From Panaeolus papilionaceus (lineage: Eukaryota > Basidiomycota > Agaricomycetes > Agaricales): DNA of 64,000 nt. The translations under genes and the position numbers were made by a program. The stretch covers positions 1,612,001 to 1,676,000 of the forward strand of contig JADNRZ010000005.1 of the NCBI GenBank assembly GCA_015501605.1, in the 5' to 3' direction. Shown here in pieces: positions 45,731 to 56,108 of the stretch; position 1 is the first letter of the stretch, and the number at the start of each line of letters is the position of its first letter. The notes under the pieces are model-generated. The model had not been told where the DNA came from. It did no database searches and saw nothing but the letters and a program-made list of their open reading frames with translations.

Positions 45731-47081
45731 TCAGCGGTAATCATAACAAAGTGGGTATTGGGTAAGGTCCATGACGTCCTTGATAACAGCAGTGACGTTG
45801 AATTGTCCGAACGGGAGTGCATAGTTGAGGGAGATATTATGACCACGAGAGTCGGGTCCAGAGATATCGGCGAGGCGTCGCTTCGGGTCGAATGTTTGCC
45901 ATTTCCACCATACCCTATCAAGGTTGGCATGATGAAGGAAGAAGATGGGCTCTAATCCAAGAATAAGATTCAGCAACGCATAGACAACCCAATAAACAAC
46001 ACCCGTACCTGCAGGACTTGAATACAAATTCGACAACTCCCCGCCAATTACATAGTGCCCCGCCGTGTGCTCGTTCTTATGCCCTTGCTCATCCGACCCC
46101 ATAGAAAGCGCCCTTCTGAATTGGTCATAATTCGGCTTCGTCAGCGCCCGTTGCACCAAGCTCGATTTGAAACTATCCAAAACCGAGCTGTTGACGCCCC
46201 GACTGAGGCAATGGTCGCCCACCAATTTTCCTGGACCGAGATGCAACTGGAAACCAGGATGCGCAAATGGACCATCCATCACACACCCGCGATATGCATC
46301 GGTGTCGATCCCGTTATCTTCGATTTGTTTCTGGGTAAAGTTTAACTTGAGAGTTCCTTCCACTCCATCCCCTCCAAACCCAGCCTCTGCATCGAAAATA
46401 GGCGAATCTAGAATTCTGCCTCCCTTGTCTCCATCTAGAGTCCAGTCCCAATATCTAGTCGCGAAGGTATCGGATCAGTTACACCCCGGAATATGCATAA
46501 CTGCGACACTCACGGAAGAGCTCCTCTAAAACCACATTCATCACGCAACATCTTTTCGAACATTCTGAGATAGCGTCGGTGCCAGGGTAAGAAGTGCGCC
46601 TAGATAAATGATACAGAATCGTTATTAGTCTGCAGAGTCGCGTCAAGGACGGGTCAACACATGATATACGTGCCACATCGTGAACCTCCTGTGCAGTATG
46701 GATATGAACCGCCTGAAAATCGTCCAGTCTACTCCTCACGCCTTGATACGTCGTTTGATTGGGTAGCGCGTGCGCGCACTTGATGGCTTGGATGTACTCC
46801 TTTCGATGTTCCGCACTCAAACTCCGCCTATGAGGGTAGATATGGCGTGTTTAGTGAGGATCGAGAGAGGAGGAGTATCAGGGAACTGACCATTCTTCAC
46901 GATAGATGGTATGAGTGCACATTCCGTTGCTCTCCGTTTCCGAGTCTAAGAAACCATTAACAACCCCCACTTGAATTGAAGCTGAAGAAGCTAGTGACGC
47001 GAAAGTTAGGGTTGCAACGGGGATGATGACTGCAACCAGCTGAGTTATGGGTCTGGTCGACGGATGGACGAAAAACTTCAT
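45731..47081 (-). CDS. Tyrosinase-like copper oxidase, secreted or membrane-anchored
   Basis: Exons 47081-46891, 46827-46677, 46599-46514, 46454-46009 and 45951-45731 give about 364 residues. A hydrophobic signal segment (QLVAVIIPVATLTFASLASSA) comes first. The CuA region has AVHIH and AHFLPWHRRYLRMFE. The CuB region has HTAGH and EPIFFLHHANLDRVWW. ALPYWDWTLD between them is typical. Such type-3 copper enzymes oxidise phenols to quinones. The Cys that forms the thioether bridge in classical fungal tyrosinases is not visible near CuA, and there is no C-terminal cap domain, so it is a short, secreted-type member. The second donor (GTGGCA) is unusual but gives the right frame. Confidence 0.87.
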
Positions 47082-47574
47082 TGTCTGAAGAGCGCTCAGG
47101 AAGGGGGAAGAGACGAAGACAGGGACGGAGACAATGGTGGTGCATCCCTTGTACTTAAGTATGAGAAACTATTTTGGGCGCCCTTATGGCCGAAATGCAC
47201 AAAACACAAATAGATATATCTTGAAAAACTGCAACAGTCAGCGCTCCCTCCTTGAACGTAGGACATTTATGAGGTAGACGCTCACCAGAAGACGCTAATA
47301 TAGGCATATTACTAACAGAATCCATAACGAAAGATGAATCAAGAGTCCTGCAATCATGAATAGAAGAAAATCCAGCAGCGGAATGACCGCACTTGGATTT
47401 TAGATTCTGGGAATTCGTGTATCAGGTTGACAGATATCATCAAGGGACAGCCCCTTTGAGCACAAAACATGTTTTGCGTTGTGGTGCACTGCTCTGTTTA
47501 AGTTTCCCACGTGAATTGAATATCCCCAGAGGTACCTGAGCCCCTATCCACCCGTCACCTTGATCATAGGTCCT
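47082..47574. other. Intergenic, nothing recognised
   Basis: Promoter of the tyrosinase-like gene and the 3' flank of the first F-box-like duplicate. Confidence 0.35.
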
Positions 47575-49011
47575 CTAATCTTCCTCGATAGCAGAAATCT
47601 CCGTCCACCAATTGTGCCAGTCTAATCGATCCCGCACACATACGACACGACTATCCAACCCACGTATTTTCTTGAGTTCGGTCTTCAACGTCACTTCCGC
47701 ATCCTTCCACTTGAAATATCCTGCCTCCCACTCGTCAGGACCCTTGGTCCAAAACACAACCTTCTCCAACTTGGACGACATAGAACACCGCGCAGATATC
47801 ATCCGTGCAATTGAACGCATAGTTTCCACCCCTACGGCCTCGTTAAGCTCCCATTTGTCGCGCTCCAAAAAGACGTGAAGTTCCTTCAGATGGGGCACTA
47901 ACTTCGGGATGCCGTCCTTGGAGTTGCTCAAGCTCAAGGCACGGAAAAAAAGTGGGTGAACGAAAGACTTCATGTCGGTGATCAGGGTTCGAAGCCTCCG
48001 CACTGATCCCAGTAGCTCGGTGAATCCCTGGTGTGATAATGAGGATCCAAGGATGGAGAGCGTGCGCAATCTTTTCAGCTGGCTGATGAAGTGGTCGTGG
48101 ATGCTTTTAGTAGGAGCAGACCAGCTGAATCCAGAATTGTAATAGCCTCCTTGGGAGTAGATATGTAAATGGGCTAGGCTAGGGAGACGAATTCTGGAAA
48201 AGATGGATTGATCGAGCGAGTGATGCACGCTGATCGTAAGATGTTGGAGGTGTTCCATTGTCAAAACCTCGCCCCAGTTCTGCGTTGGTTGATGCACACG
48301 TCCGATTTCTAGGTAGAGGCGTAGCCTCTGCAAGTTCGGTGCAGAGCTGAGTATATTGTACAACGGCCTTTTGTACAACATCTGCAGATGTGTGAGTTGG
48401 TGATGTGGGGAATTATCAAACCACTCTGTAGACATTCCTTCATTTAACATAAGTCTGGTCAGTTTGGGGGCACAAGTGAGGCTGGTGATGTCTCCGTGGC
48501 CTTGATAAATAGACGTCCTAGAACCCCGCTTATACTGCAGTCTGATTTCCTCAAGAACGGGGAAAGCTGTTGAGCCAAGCTTGAAAAGTGCCTCATAGTG
48601 ATTTGGATTGCTGAACACGAGATGTAGCGCTAGTAACGATTGTGCGCGCTCGATGAAAGCAAACTGCACAAAACGTGTCCATCGTCCATCGACTGTCTTG
48701 CCTGGCAATGGCTCCACCATGGCTAGATCGATGTAGAGGGCCAACGGTCGGTCTTTAGCGTTGCTAAACCACAACTCCATCTCTTCTTGTCGTACATCAA
48801 GGATCCTTCGACGTGTGGCGGCATGTATCCTTTCAGATGCCTCGATCCTGATGCATGCCCACATTTCGGGCATTTGAAAGATCAGACGCCTCCACAGTGA
48901 ACATACGTGAGCTAGGTTTAACGGAAACGACTTGCTGTCAGGAGAAGACGGTGATATAGGACGGCAGGCAGCAAAAATAAGGCACAGAAGCTCTGGAGGG
49001 ATGTCGTCCAT
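47575..49011 (-). CDS. F-box-like protein (tandem copy 1)
   Basis: An intronless frame of 478 codons. The N-terminus (IPPELLCLIFAACRP ... NLAHVCSLWRRLIFQMPEMW) is an F-box-like motif of the Agaricomycete type. The remainder is Leu-rich with irregular LRR-like units (LTRLMLNEGM, LQRLRLYLEIG, LAHLHIYSQGG, LKRLRTLSILG). It is presumably a substrate adaptor for a cullin-RING ligase. It is close to the gene at 49200-50636 (about three quarters of residues identical by eye, higher at the N-terminus). The absence of introns, against the many-intron neighbours, is usual for this family. Confidence 0.88.
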   Translation of the reverse strand: MDDIPPELLCLIFAACRPISPSSPDSKSFPLNLAHVCSLWRRLIFQMPEMWACIRIEASERIHAATRRRILDVRQEEMELWFSNAKDRPLALYIDLAMVEPLPGKTVDGRWTRFVQFAFIERAQSLLALHLVFSNPNHYEALFKLGSTAFPVLEEIRLQYKRGSRTSIYQGHGDITSLTCAPKLTRLMLNEGMSTEWFDNSPHHQLTHLQMLYKRPLYNILSSAPNLQRLRLYLEIGRVHQPTQNWGEVLTMEHLQHLTISVHHSLDQSIFSRIRLPSLAHLHIYSQGGYYNSGFSWSAPTKSIHDHFISQLKRLRTLSILGSSLSHQGFTELLGSVRRLRTLITDMKSFVHPLFFRALSLSNSKDGIPKLVPHLKELHVFLERDKWELNEAVGVETMRSIARMISARCSMSSKLEKVVFWTKGPDEWEAGYFKWKDAEVTLKTELKKIRGLDSRVVCVRDRLDWHNWWTEISAIEED

Positions 49012-49199
49012 AAGGGTTGTATCTTGAGATGATGACTATTTAAGAGGGAAAGTCACGGTGCTGGTCATCGACACATCATGATCACGAACCCCAGTGTCCC
49101 ACGCCTCACTAACAGGTCTTTCAACTTGAACAGGTATTATATTATCAAATTTTCGAATGCTACCACATAACAAAGTATATTTCTTTTAAAGAGTGGTGA

Positions 49200-50636
49200 T
49201 CATAGGTACTCTTCCTCAATAGCAGAAGTCTCTGTCCACCAAGAATGCCAGTCTAATCGATCGGGCACGGATACGACACGACTTTGCAACCCGGAGATTT
49301 TTTCGAGTTCATTCTTCAACGTCGCTTCCGCTTGCCTCCATCTAATATGTCCCGGCTGCCAATGCAGAGGACCCTTGGTCCAAAACACAACCTTTTCCAG
49401 CTTTGGTGACATAGAACACCGCGTTGATATCATCCGTGCAATTAAACGCATGGTTTCCACCCCCGAGGCCTCGTTCAGATACGGTTCATCGCGCTCCAAA
49501 AGAACGTGAAGTTCCTTCAGACGGGGCACTAATGTTGGGATGCCGTCCTTAGAATCGTTCAAGGCACGAAGAACACGGGGATTGATGAAGCACTTCACAT
49601 CGAGAATCAGGGTTTTAAGCTTCCGCACAGATTGAAGTAGTTCGATGAACCGCAGTTGTGATAATCCGAATAGGTCCACGATGGAGAGCGTGCACAAATT
49701 TTTGAGCTGGTTGACGAAGTGGTCATGGATGCTTTGACTGGGAGGCCACCAGTTGAAAGGTCTGGAATATTCTCTTCTGGAGTAGAGATGAAGGTGAGTC
49801 AGGCTAGGGAGACGAATACTGGAAAAGATGGATTGATCGAGTAATCGATACACGTTGATCGTAAGATGTTGGAGGTGTTCCATTGTCAAAACCTCGCCCC
49901 AGTTCTGCGTTGTTTGATGCACACTTCCGATTTCTAGGTAGAGGTGTAGCTTCTGCAAGTTCGGTGCTGAGCCGAGTACGTTGTACAATGACTTTGTATA
50001 CGACATCTTTAGATGTGTGAGTTGGTGATGCGGAAAATTATGGAACCATTTTGACGACATTCCTTCATTCATCAAGACTCTGGTCAGTCTGGGGGCACGA
50101 GTGAGGTTGGTGATATCTCCGTGGCCTAGATACATGAACCCCTCAGGACCCCATTTACTCTGCAGTCTGATTTCCTCAAGGACGGGGAAAGCCGCTGGAC
50201 CAAGCTCGACAAGTGCCTCATAGTCGCTCGGATTGCCCATCACAATGTGTAGGGCCCGTAATGATTGTGCGCGCTCGATCAACGCAAATCGCAAAAAACT
50301 TGACCATCCTCCGTCTACCCTGTTACCTGTTAGCGGCTCCACCCTGGCTAAATCGAGGTAGAGGGCCAACGGTCGGTCCTGAGCATTACTAAACCACAAC
50401 TCCATCTGTTCTTGTCGCACATCAAGGATCCTTCGACGTGTGACGGGATGTACCCTTTCAGATGCCTCGATTCTGATGCATGTCCATATTTCGGGCATTT
50501 GAAAGATCAGACGCCTCCACAGTGAACATACGTGGGCTAGGTTTAACGGGAACGACTTGCTGCCAGGAGATGATGGTGAAATAGGACGACAGGCAGTAAA
50601 AATGAGACAGAGAAGTTCCGGAGGGGTATCATCCAT
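49200..50636 (-). CDS. F-box-like protein (tandem copy 2)
   Basis: Also 478 codons and intronless. Same F-box-like start (MDDTPPELLCLIFTACRP) and LRR-like body as copy 1, with small insertions and deletions that cancel in length and a C-terminal EEEYL. The spacer upstream of both genes is also similar (GATCACGAAC, GTCCCACG, AAGTATATTTCT), so promoter and gene were copied together. No frameshift or stop is seen, so both copies look functional and are diverging mainly in the Leu-rich part. Confidence 0.88.
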   Translation of the reverse strand: MDDTPPELLCLIFTACRPISPSSPGSKSFPLNLAHVCSLWRRLIFQMPEIWTCIRIEASERVHPVTRRRILDVRQEQMELWFSNAQDRPLALYLDLARVEPLTGNRVDGGWSSFLRFALIERAQSLRALHIVMGNPSDYEALVELGPAAFPVLEEIRLQSKWGPEGFMYLGHGDITNLTRAPRLTRVLMNEGMSSKWFHNFPHHQLTHLKMSYTKSLYNVLGSAPNLQKLHLYLEIGSVHQTTQNWGEVLTMEHLQHLTINVYRLLDQSIFSSIRLPSLTHLHLYSRREYSRPFNWWPPSQSIHDHFVNQLKNLCTLSIVDLFGLSQLRFIELLQSVRKLKTLILDVKCFINPRVLRALNDSKDGIPTLVPRLKELHVLLERDEPYLNEASGVETMRLIARMISTRCSMSPKLEKVVFWTKGPLHWQPGHIRWRQAEATLKNELEKISGLQSRVVSVPDRLDWHSWWTETSAIEEEYL

Positions 50637-50802
50637 AATGGTCTGTACTTCGAGACGATGACTGTTTGAGAGGGACAGTGCCAGTCATCCAGTCATCAAT
50701 GCATCATGATCACGAACTCAAATGTCCCACGAGGCTTTCAACAGGTGTTACCGGGTTTTCGAATGTTATAATATAACGAAGTATATTTCTCTTAAAAATG
50801 GG

Positions 50803-51527
50803 AAATATGCAGGAGCCAGGCATTAGCATCGTCTCGGACTTGAAACTAGAGCTTACAACCGCAGAATTATTAGCGACTTGAAGGTGGGGATTACAGGCCG
50901 ACTCTCTGATGGTCCGGTATATTCGGCGCACTGGGAAGACGAAAAGAGATAAAATTAGCACAGGTGTATTGTCGATAGCACATGCTATAGCAATTGGTGA
51001 ATACTTCGAACCTCATGAGAACCTGGTTTTTTAAAGGATCGAATCGAGGTGTCAACGTGAACATTGACAAGCAGCGCTCAAAACGGCATCTGTGATGACG
51101 AATAGGCGCTCCCGAGAAAGCCGATGACCAGGTAGTTTTACCCGGAATTAAGCGATGCTTGAAGCTAGAGGGGAGGTTGAGGGTTCTATCCTCCACCGCG
51201 TGAATACACCAGGTTGGAGAAGATACATGTCGAGCAAGTTGACGCTCGTATTTTCTCTGTATCGAATACCTACACCCCCTGTAAACAAGCTAGTGGGAGG
51301 GGCGGCACACAGGGCCGATTACAAAGTCGAGAATAGTTGATCGTTAGAGGTAAGAATAGTAGTCACCGCTCACTCAATGCAAGGTTAAACTCATAACTTA
51401 TTCGTCCTAGACACCCTCATGGCTCACCATAGCTTTTGTCCAATATCATGTGTCGCATATGTCCGGACACCATGCTGCTTGAATGGCCATCGCATTCGAA
51501 ATTAGATACTTGATGCACTCTCAGACG
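50803..51527. other. Intergenic, nothing recognised
   Basis: Past the duplicated promoter there is no supported gene. A stretch at about 51150-51190 faintly resembles the 3' half of a tRNA but does not fold. Confidence 0.35.
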
Positions 51528-51535
51528 TATAAAGG
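51528..51535 (+). promoter_or_regulatory. TATA box of CVNH gene 1
   Basis: TATAAAGG 59 bp before the start codon at 51587. Confidence 0.6.
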
Positions 51536-51586
51536 ACAGAGAAAACAACGATAGAAGTCAAGCTGATTTGAAGCCCCTATCATACG

Positions 51587-52077
51587 ATGCACATCTCCCA
51601 CGTCTTTGGCACTCTTACCGCTGCTTTTGCTCTCTTTCTCGGTGCTTCTGCACGAGGAGACTTCTCTCGTTCCTGCAGCGGCTACTATATAGACTCAAAT
51701 CACTTCCTGCGTGCAACTTGTGGCAATGGATCAGGTGGCACGACTAACAGCGCCTTGGACTTGAACGCATGCATCGGCATTTCCTCGTCGGTCGCGGGAA
51801 ACCTGGATTGTATACCAAAGTATGCTCATGGATCATCTTCTCCTCTCAATACTGCGATTAACATACGCATATAGTGGAAACTACGCTGCATTGGGATGTA
51901 ACTCATGCCTAATCCGAACTGGTGCATATATGATATGCCACTGTCCAGGTAATGATAGGATTGCCGATCTAGGTGAGGGCTCAAATTGGCGCCCGGTGTC
52001 TCGTTCACTAAACGAACCATGTAACATTAGACGCCTGCGTCGCCAATAACCACGGTCTTCTTACGTGCTCCTTCTAA
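51587..52077 (+). CDS. Secreted CVNH (cyanovirin-N homology) protein 1
   Basis: Exons 51587-51819 (233 nt), 51875-51972 (98 nt) and 52031-52077 (47 nt) give 125 residues. Signal peptide MHISHVFGTLTAAFALFLGASA, then GDFSRSC.., FLRATC, SALDLNACIG (the CVNH signature, first half) and GNYAALGC..C, ICHC, RIADLDACVANN, LLTC (second half). CVNH proteins are two-lobed lectins, several of which bind mannose-rich glycans; fungal ones are widespread with largely unknown roles. This version has ten Cys, far more than the family average, suggesting several disulfides and secretion. It is the first of three tandem homologues with the same exon lengths. Confidence 0.9.
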
Positions 52078-53458
52078 TAAGTACACACAAGCCATCTTGT
52101 ACACAATGCCATATTTCAGAATGTGAACCTTTCATTGAACACGTGCTTAAAGAATTAGAGCAGACGACTGCGTCGGTTCTATCGTGCTTTCCAACTTCTA
52201 AGCCCCATCAATCCTCGCCTCCGAATATTATCCTGTTATCCCCTCTTTGTTTTTTTAGCCCCCGGCAGCGGGAATCATCAACAGCACAAGCAACGCACGA
52301 GTTACCCCTTTTGTACCTTTCGTATGTCCCCTCATTTGACCGCCCGCACTGCCCGGGGGCGCATATTCACAGGCGATTTTTGAAATCATACATCATTATG
52401 TCATGAACGCAAATCACGTCAAGCTAGGGGTCCAATATCAATCCACAAATAGGGCTTGAATGACTTCGAAACACCTCAAACTCGGTCACCGTGGTCGACT
52501 TGACGTCTTTTAATTTCACTTCTACTCGAGGAGCTGTTGGAGCTTCTGACAAAGACACAGGTAAGGTACGAAGGCTCGATAGCGGACTCTTTCGTGCTGT
52601 ATATGCTTATGGAGATGGCCATTGGAAGCCGCATTGGCATCGGGTATCTGAAGTGCTAAGTGTGCCCAGGTGTCTCTTTGTTACTAACAAGGCATCTTAT
52701 GACCAAGCATCTGAGTCCAACAATAAGAGATTCCATTTCTTCAGCTATGAGTCGTGTACAACTTGTTGATAAACATAACCTCGTCCCAAGTCACCATCAA
52801 AGCGCAGCAGAAACGCTCTTCTATCATATGGATGTCGTGTTGAAGCATCCAGCAGATTAAGCCAACAGTTCTTGGTCGATGGTGCACTATTTCGCGCAGG
52901 TTAGATATTACACGGGGATATCTCAGACAAAATAAACGGAGAACAAGAAACGACTCTGAACGAGAGCCTGACAAGGATATCGAGCTGCGCAGTTCTTGAT
53001 CAACCCAAAGGAAGCAGACGACCCCGAAGATGCCGGCTTGAAGTCAATCACGCCTGTTTGTCACTTTAGAGTGAGCCCAAATTACTGCTGAGCGCAGGTT
53101 AAAAAATAGCAAATATACTTATACATGTCGCTGAGCTGCATAATCATACAAAATCCAATACTCACTTCGTATTGCCACCTTCCGAATTTGATTTGAGGCC
53201 TTTTGCGACATCATCTCGATTGATCGCGCCAAGATCGAACGGCACAAATGTATCCGTTCAGCGCCCACTTTTACCTTAGACCAAGTTCATCATCTGAGCA
53301 AAACCTTCTAGATTCAGGCGGTTTACCGTTCTGAAGTCTGTTATCACTCAGAAATTACTCGCTAGGCATCCAACGCTACTTCCCAGACAAAACATAACCA
53401 TATGCACGTCAGAAAGCCCTCGGCTGAAGACGGGGCTTTGGGCCCGAGCTCTCATTGG
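52078..53458. other. 1.4 kb between CVNH genes 1 and 2, no supported gene
   Basis: No CVNH fragment, RNA gene or spliced frame is seen. A plus-strand frame at 52491-52769 has no motif. The right end leads into the TATA box of gene 2. Confidence 0.35.
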
Positions 53459-53467
53459 TATAAAAGG
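53459..53467 (+). promoter_or_regulatory. TATA box of CVNH gene 2
   Basis: TATAAAAGG 81 bp before the start codon at 53540. Confidence 0.6.
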
Positions 53468-53539
53468 ATGGTTGTGTGAGGGGCAGTTCAAGCAAGCAGC
53501 ATTGCAGCCTCTACAGCTGAATCTAGTCTACCATTCACA

Positions 53540-54044
53540 ATGCATTTCACCAACATCGTTGCTTTTGTGGCCACTGCCTCCACCCTCTTCCTCGGTGTCA
53601 GCGCACGCGGAGACTTCTCGCGCTCTTGCACCAACTACTATATTCAAGGCAACAACATTCTCCGCGCAAGATGCGGAAACGGCTCTGGTGGACAAGTCGA
53701 GAGCGCTCTTGACCTCAACGCCTGCATTGGTATCTCAAGCGGCCCAGGCGCCAACCTTGACTGCAGACCCAAGTAAGTAAATCCGTTCGGAGGTCAAATT
53801 ACGAGTGACTTATATGCTATGTACTTTTCTAGTGGAAACTACGCTGCCCAAGGATGCACCAACTGCCTGATCCGCACAGGTGCCTACATGAGGTGTATGT
53901 GCCCCGGCATGGAGAGAATTGCCGATTTGGGTAAGCAGACAAGCGCCTACCTTGTATCTATTCCCCAGGAGCTGACTGAACTCAATCTTCTCAGATGCAT
54001 GCGTTGCCAACCAGCGCGGACTTCTTACCTGCTCCTTCAACTAG
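53540..54044 (+). CDS. Secreted CVNH protein 2
   Basis: Exons 53540-53772 (233 nt), 53833-53930 (98 nt) and 53995-54044 (50 nt) give 126 residues. Signal peptide MHFTNIVAFVATASTLFLGVSA, then GDFSRSC.., LRARC, SALDLNACIG, GNYAAQGC..C, RCMC, RIADLDACVANQ, LLTCSFN. All ten Cys of gene 1 are kept. Compared with genes 1 and 3, the glycan-contacting loops differ (e.g. GGQVES for GGTTNS, PGMER for PGNDR), so the three may bind different sugars. Introns fall at the same codons and phases (2 and 1). Confidence 0.9.
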
Positions 54045-54931
54045 TTTATTTTACCGCACCGTGTCACGTTCTCAGCTAAACGAAATCGACCCTTTCTGAA
54101 ACCATTGACTACTTGATACCAAGGAATATAGTAGTTGTTCCAAGAAAATTTCAAAAGATAAAGAGCGGGACTCTGCCTTGCTTCAATACTTTTGTGGTCT
54201 AGTTACTCGCTGGCTGAGCAGAGCAACAGTGAAAGCATTAAAATTTTAAAGTCAAGCACCACTGCAAGAGTTTGGAAACATCGATGACCATGTGGAGTAG
54301 TCGTGATATACCTATAAGGTGTGTGTAGATTGTGTAATTCATCTCCGTGGTTGGTGGGATACACGCAACTTCATTCTTCGTGGTTCACACTGATCAATAT
54401 CAACATTCTACCTCACTCCCGATAGCGCTGCTAAGAGCCCAACTGTAAATGTCGCACCTATTATAGCTCAATGACTTAAGGAATACATATTGTTGATGCA
54501 CTATTACCCCCGTCCCCGACTCCAAATGTCCTTTTGGTGCGGGATTTGATTCAGCGACCGACTAGCTCCACATTCGAACTATAAATAAGCGCTGGAGGGG
54601 GAGCTGGTCCTCACCGCTTCTTGTGCTTCAAAGAAGTAGACATCGCAATAGCTTGATATCAAATTTGATTAGTAAAACCAGAGGAAGGACACGCTCTGAT
54701 TATACTTTTCTAGTCGCATTGCGGGCACTGCAAACTGATAATCATCACGCTTATTTTCGAATGCTTCAAGCTATTTTTGCGCCCGTAACAATTCGGTTTG
54801 TCGTTTGTCAGCGAGAAGCAGAAGACCACCTCAAAGTCCTTCGAGGTCGGAGTAGCACGAATAGATACTAGTGGATCTCCCTTTTTGAGCGTTAGCTGGG
54901 GCGTTTGAAACCGGACGCTCCAATCTCGCAG
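54045..54931. other. Between CVNH genes 2 and 3, no supported gene
   Basis: A TATAAATA at about 54581 has no CVNH frame after it, and the open frame at 54623-54871 shows no motif. Confidence 0.3.
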
Positions 54932-54939
54932 TATAAAAG
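54932..54939 (+). promoter_or_regulatory. TATA box of CVNH gene 3
   Basis: TATAAAAG 88 bp before the start codon at 55020. Confidence 0.6.
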
Positions 54940-55019
54940 CAAGCGCCTCTGAACGAGAATTTGCAAGCCTGAAACACCACAGTTGTCAGCGAATCGATTC
55001 TTATTCCTTGCGTTATAAC

Positions 55020-55512
55020 ATGCGTTCCTCCAACATCGTAACTATCCTCACTACTGCTCTCACCCTGGCTCTTGGCTCGAATGCACGGGGTGGCTTCTCT
55101 TCTTCCTGCACCAGTCCCTTCATCGACGGCGATCACTTCCTTCACGCGACCTGTGGAAATGGACAAGGAGGTACCACGAACAGTGTCCTCGATCTTAACG
55201 CGTGTATTGGCATCTCGACTGGTCCAGGGGCCAACCTTGACTGTATACCAAAGTATGTAAATGCGATTATGTTTCTGATATCTTGGACTGATGAGTCTCT
55301 GTGCCACCCAGCGGAAACTACGCAGCACGAGGTTGCTCAGGATGCTTGATCCGCACCGGAACGTTTATGGAATGTCATTGCCCTGGCACTGATAGGATTG
55401 CTGATTTAGGTGAGTTGGATCGATGCGTCCTCATCGGGAACATTACTGACTTGAACGTGATCTAGACGAATGCGTTGCGAATAACCATGGTCTTCTTACT
55501 TGCTCTTTCTAG
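55020..55512 (+). CDS. Secreted CVNH protein 3
   Basis: Exons 55020-55252 (233 nt), 55312-55409 (98 nt) and 55466-55512 (47 nt) give 125 residues. The start MRSSNIVTILTTALTLALGSNA gives a signal peptide. An in-frame earlier codon would add four residues and is less likely. The mature part has GGFSSSC.., LHATC, VLDLNACIG, GNYAARGC..C, ECHC, RIADLDECVANN and LLTCSF, again ten Cys. It is closer to gene 1 in the second half and to gene 2 around GPGANLDC, as expected for a family made by local duplication. Confidence 0.9.
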
Positions 55513-56108
55513 TCAGATTGCATAGTGTAATATTGTCAAGGATGTATCCGTTATGTATTTTTGATATCCTTTGGCAAACACTGTGCAATCTTCAGGGTAC
55601 TGAAGCGGACGATTCCAGCATTCACACGCCCTGTGGAACTTCAATGATGCAATGAGCAGCCCCTATCCGTCGCCGATGTTCATTGCCATCTTCACTCGGG
55701 CTCTTATATATACAGCAGAAGAAAGAATCGAGGCTTAGAATTGCCTAGATTCTGTCCATATGCACACCTTGCGTGGTTTGAGTGCCAGAGACCTTTTATA
55801 CGCAGACCTAAGCCTAGACGAGCCCTGATCATGATAAGTTTCAGGTGACCAGAATTCCATGTGTTTTGATTGCTCCAGAACCATTGCAGAACAACAAACA
55901 TTGACTGCCGTCATAATGACATATAAATAAAAATAGCGACTCGAACACTATAAGTATCCGTGTCGTTCTCTACTCTACCATTCTCCTTCGGTCTGGGTTA
56001 TCAGCAGGGCCGCCAATATTCCGCGCATAAAACCCCCTTTCTACATCGTTATACACCGAAGTCATCTAGGAGAACGTAACAACTCTACAACTCGCAGCCA
56101 TCATCATC
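55513..56108. other. Intergenic, promoter of the alcohol dehydrogenase gene
   Basis: About 600 bases with no other gene. An AT-rich segment with TATAAATA near 55922 lies about 190 bp before the start. Confidence 0.35.

Larger units (their letters stand above)
47575..50802. repeat. Tandem duplication, unit about 1.6 kb
   Basis: Gene plus promoter at 47575-49196 is repeated at about 49200-50802 in the same orientation. Shared blocks extend from the stop codons (GATCATAGG just outside) to beyond the start codons, so the borders lie outside the coding frames. Confidence 0.8.

Noticed and set aside
51100..51200. Stretch resembling the 3' half of a tRNA (GGGTTCTATCCTC)
   Set aside because: T-stem mispaired and no 5' half with an anticodon arm. 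Too weak even for a pseudogene call.
52491..52769. 92-codon frame between CVNH genes 1 and 2
   Set aside because: No CVNH signature, signal peptide or splice partner.
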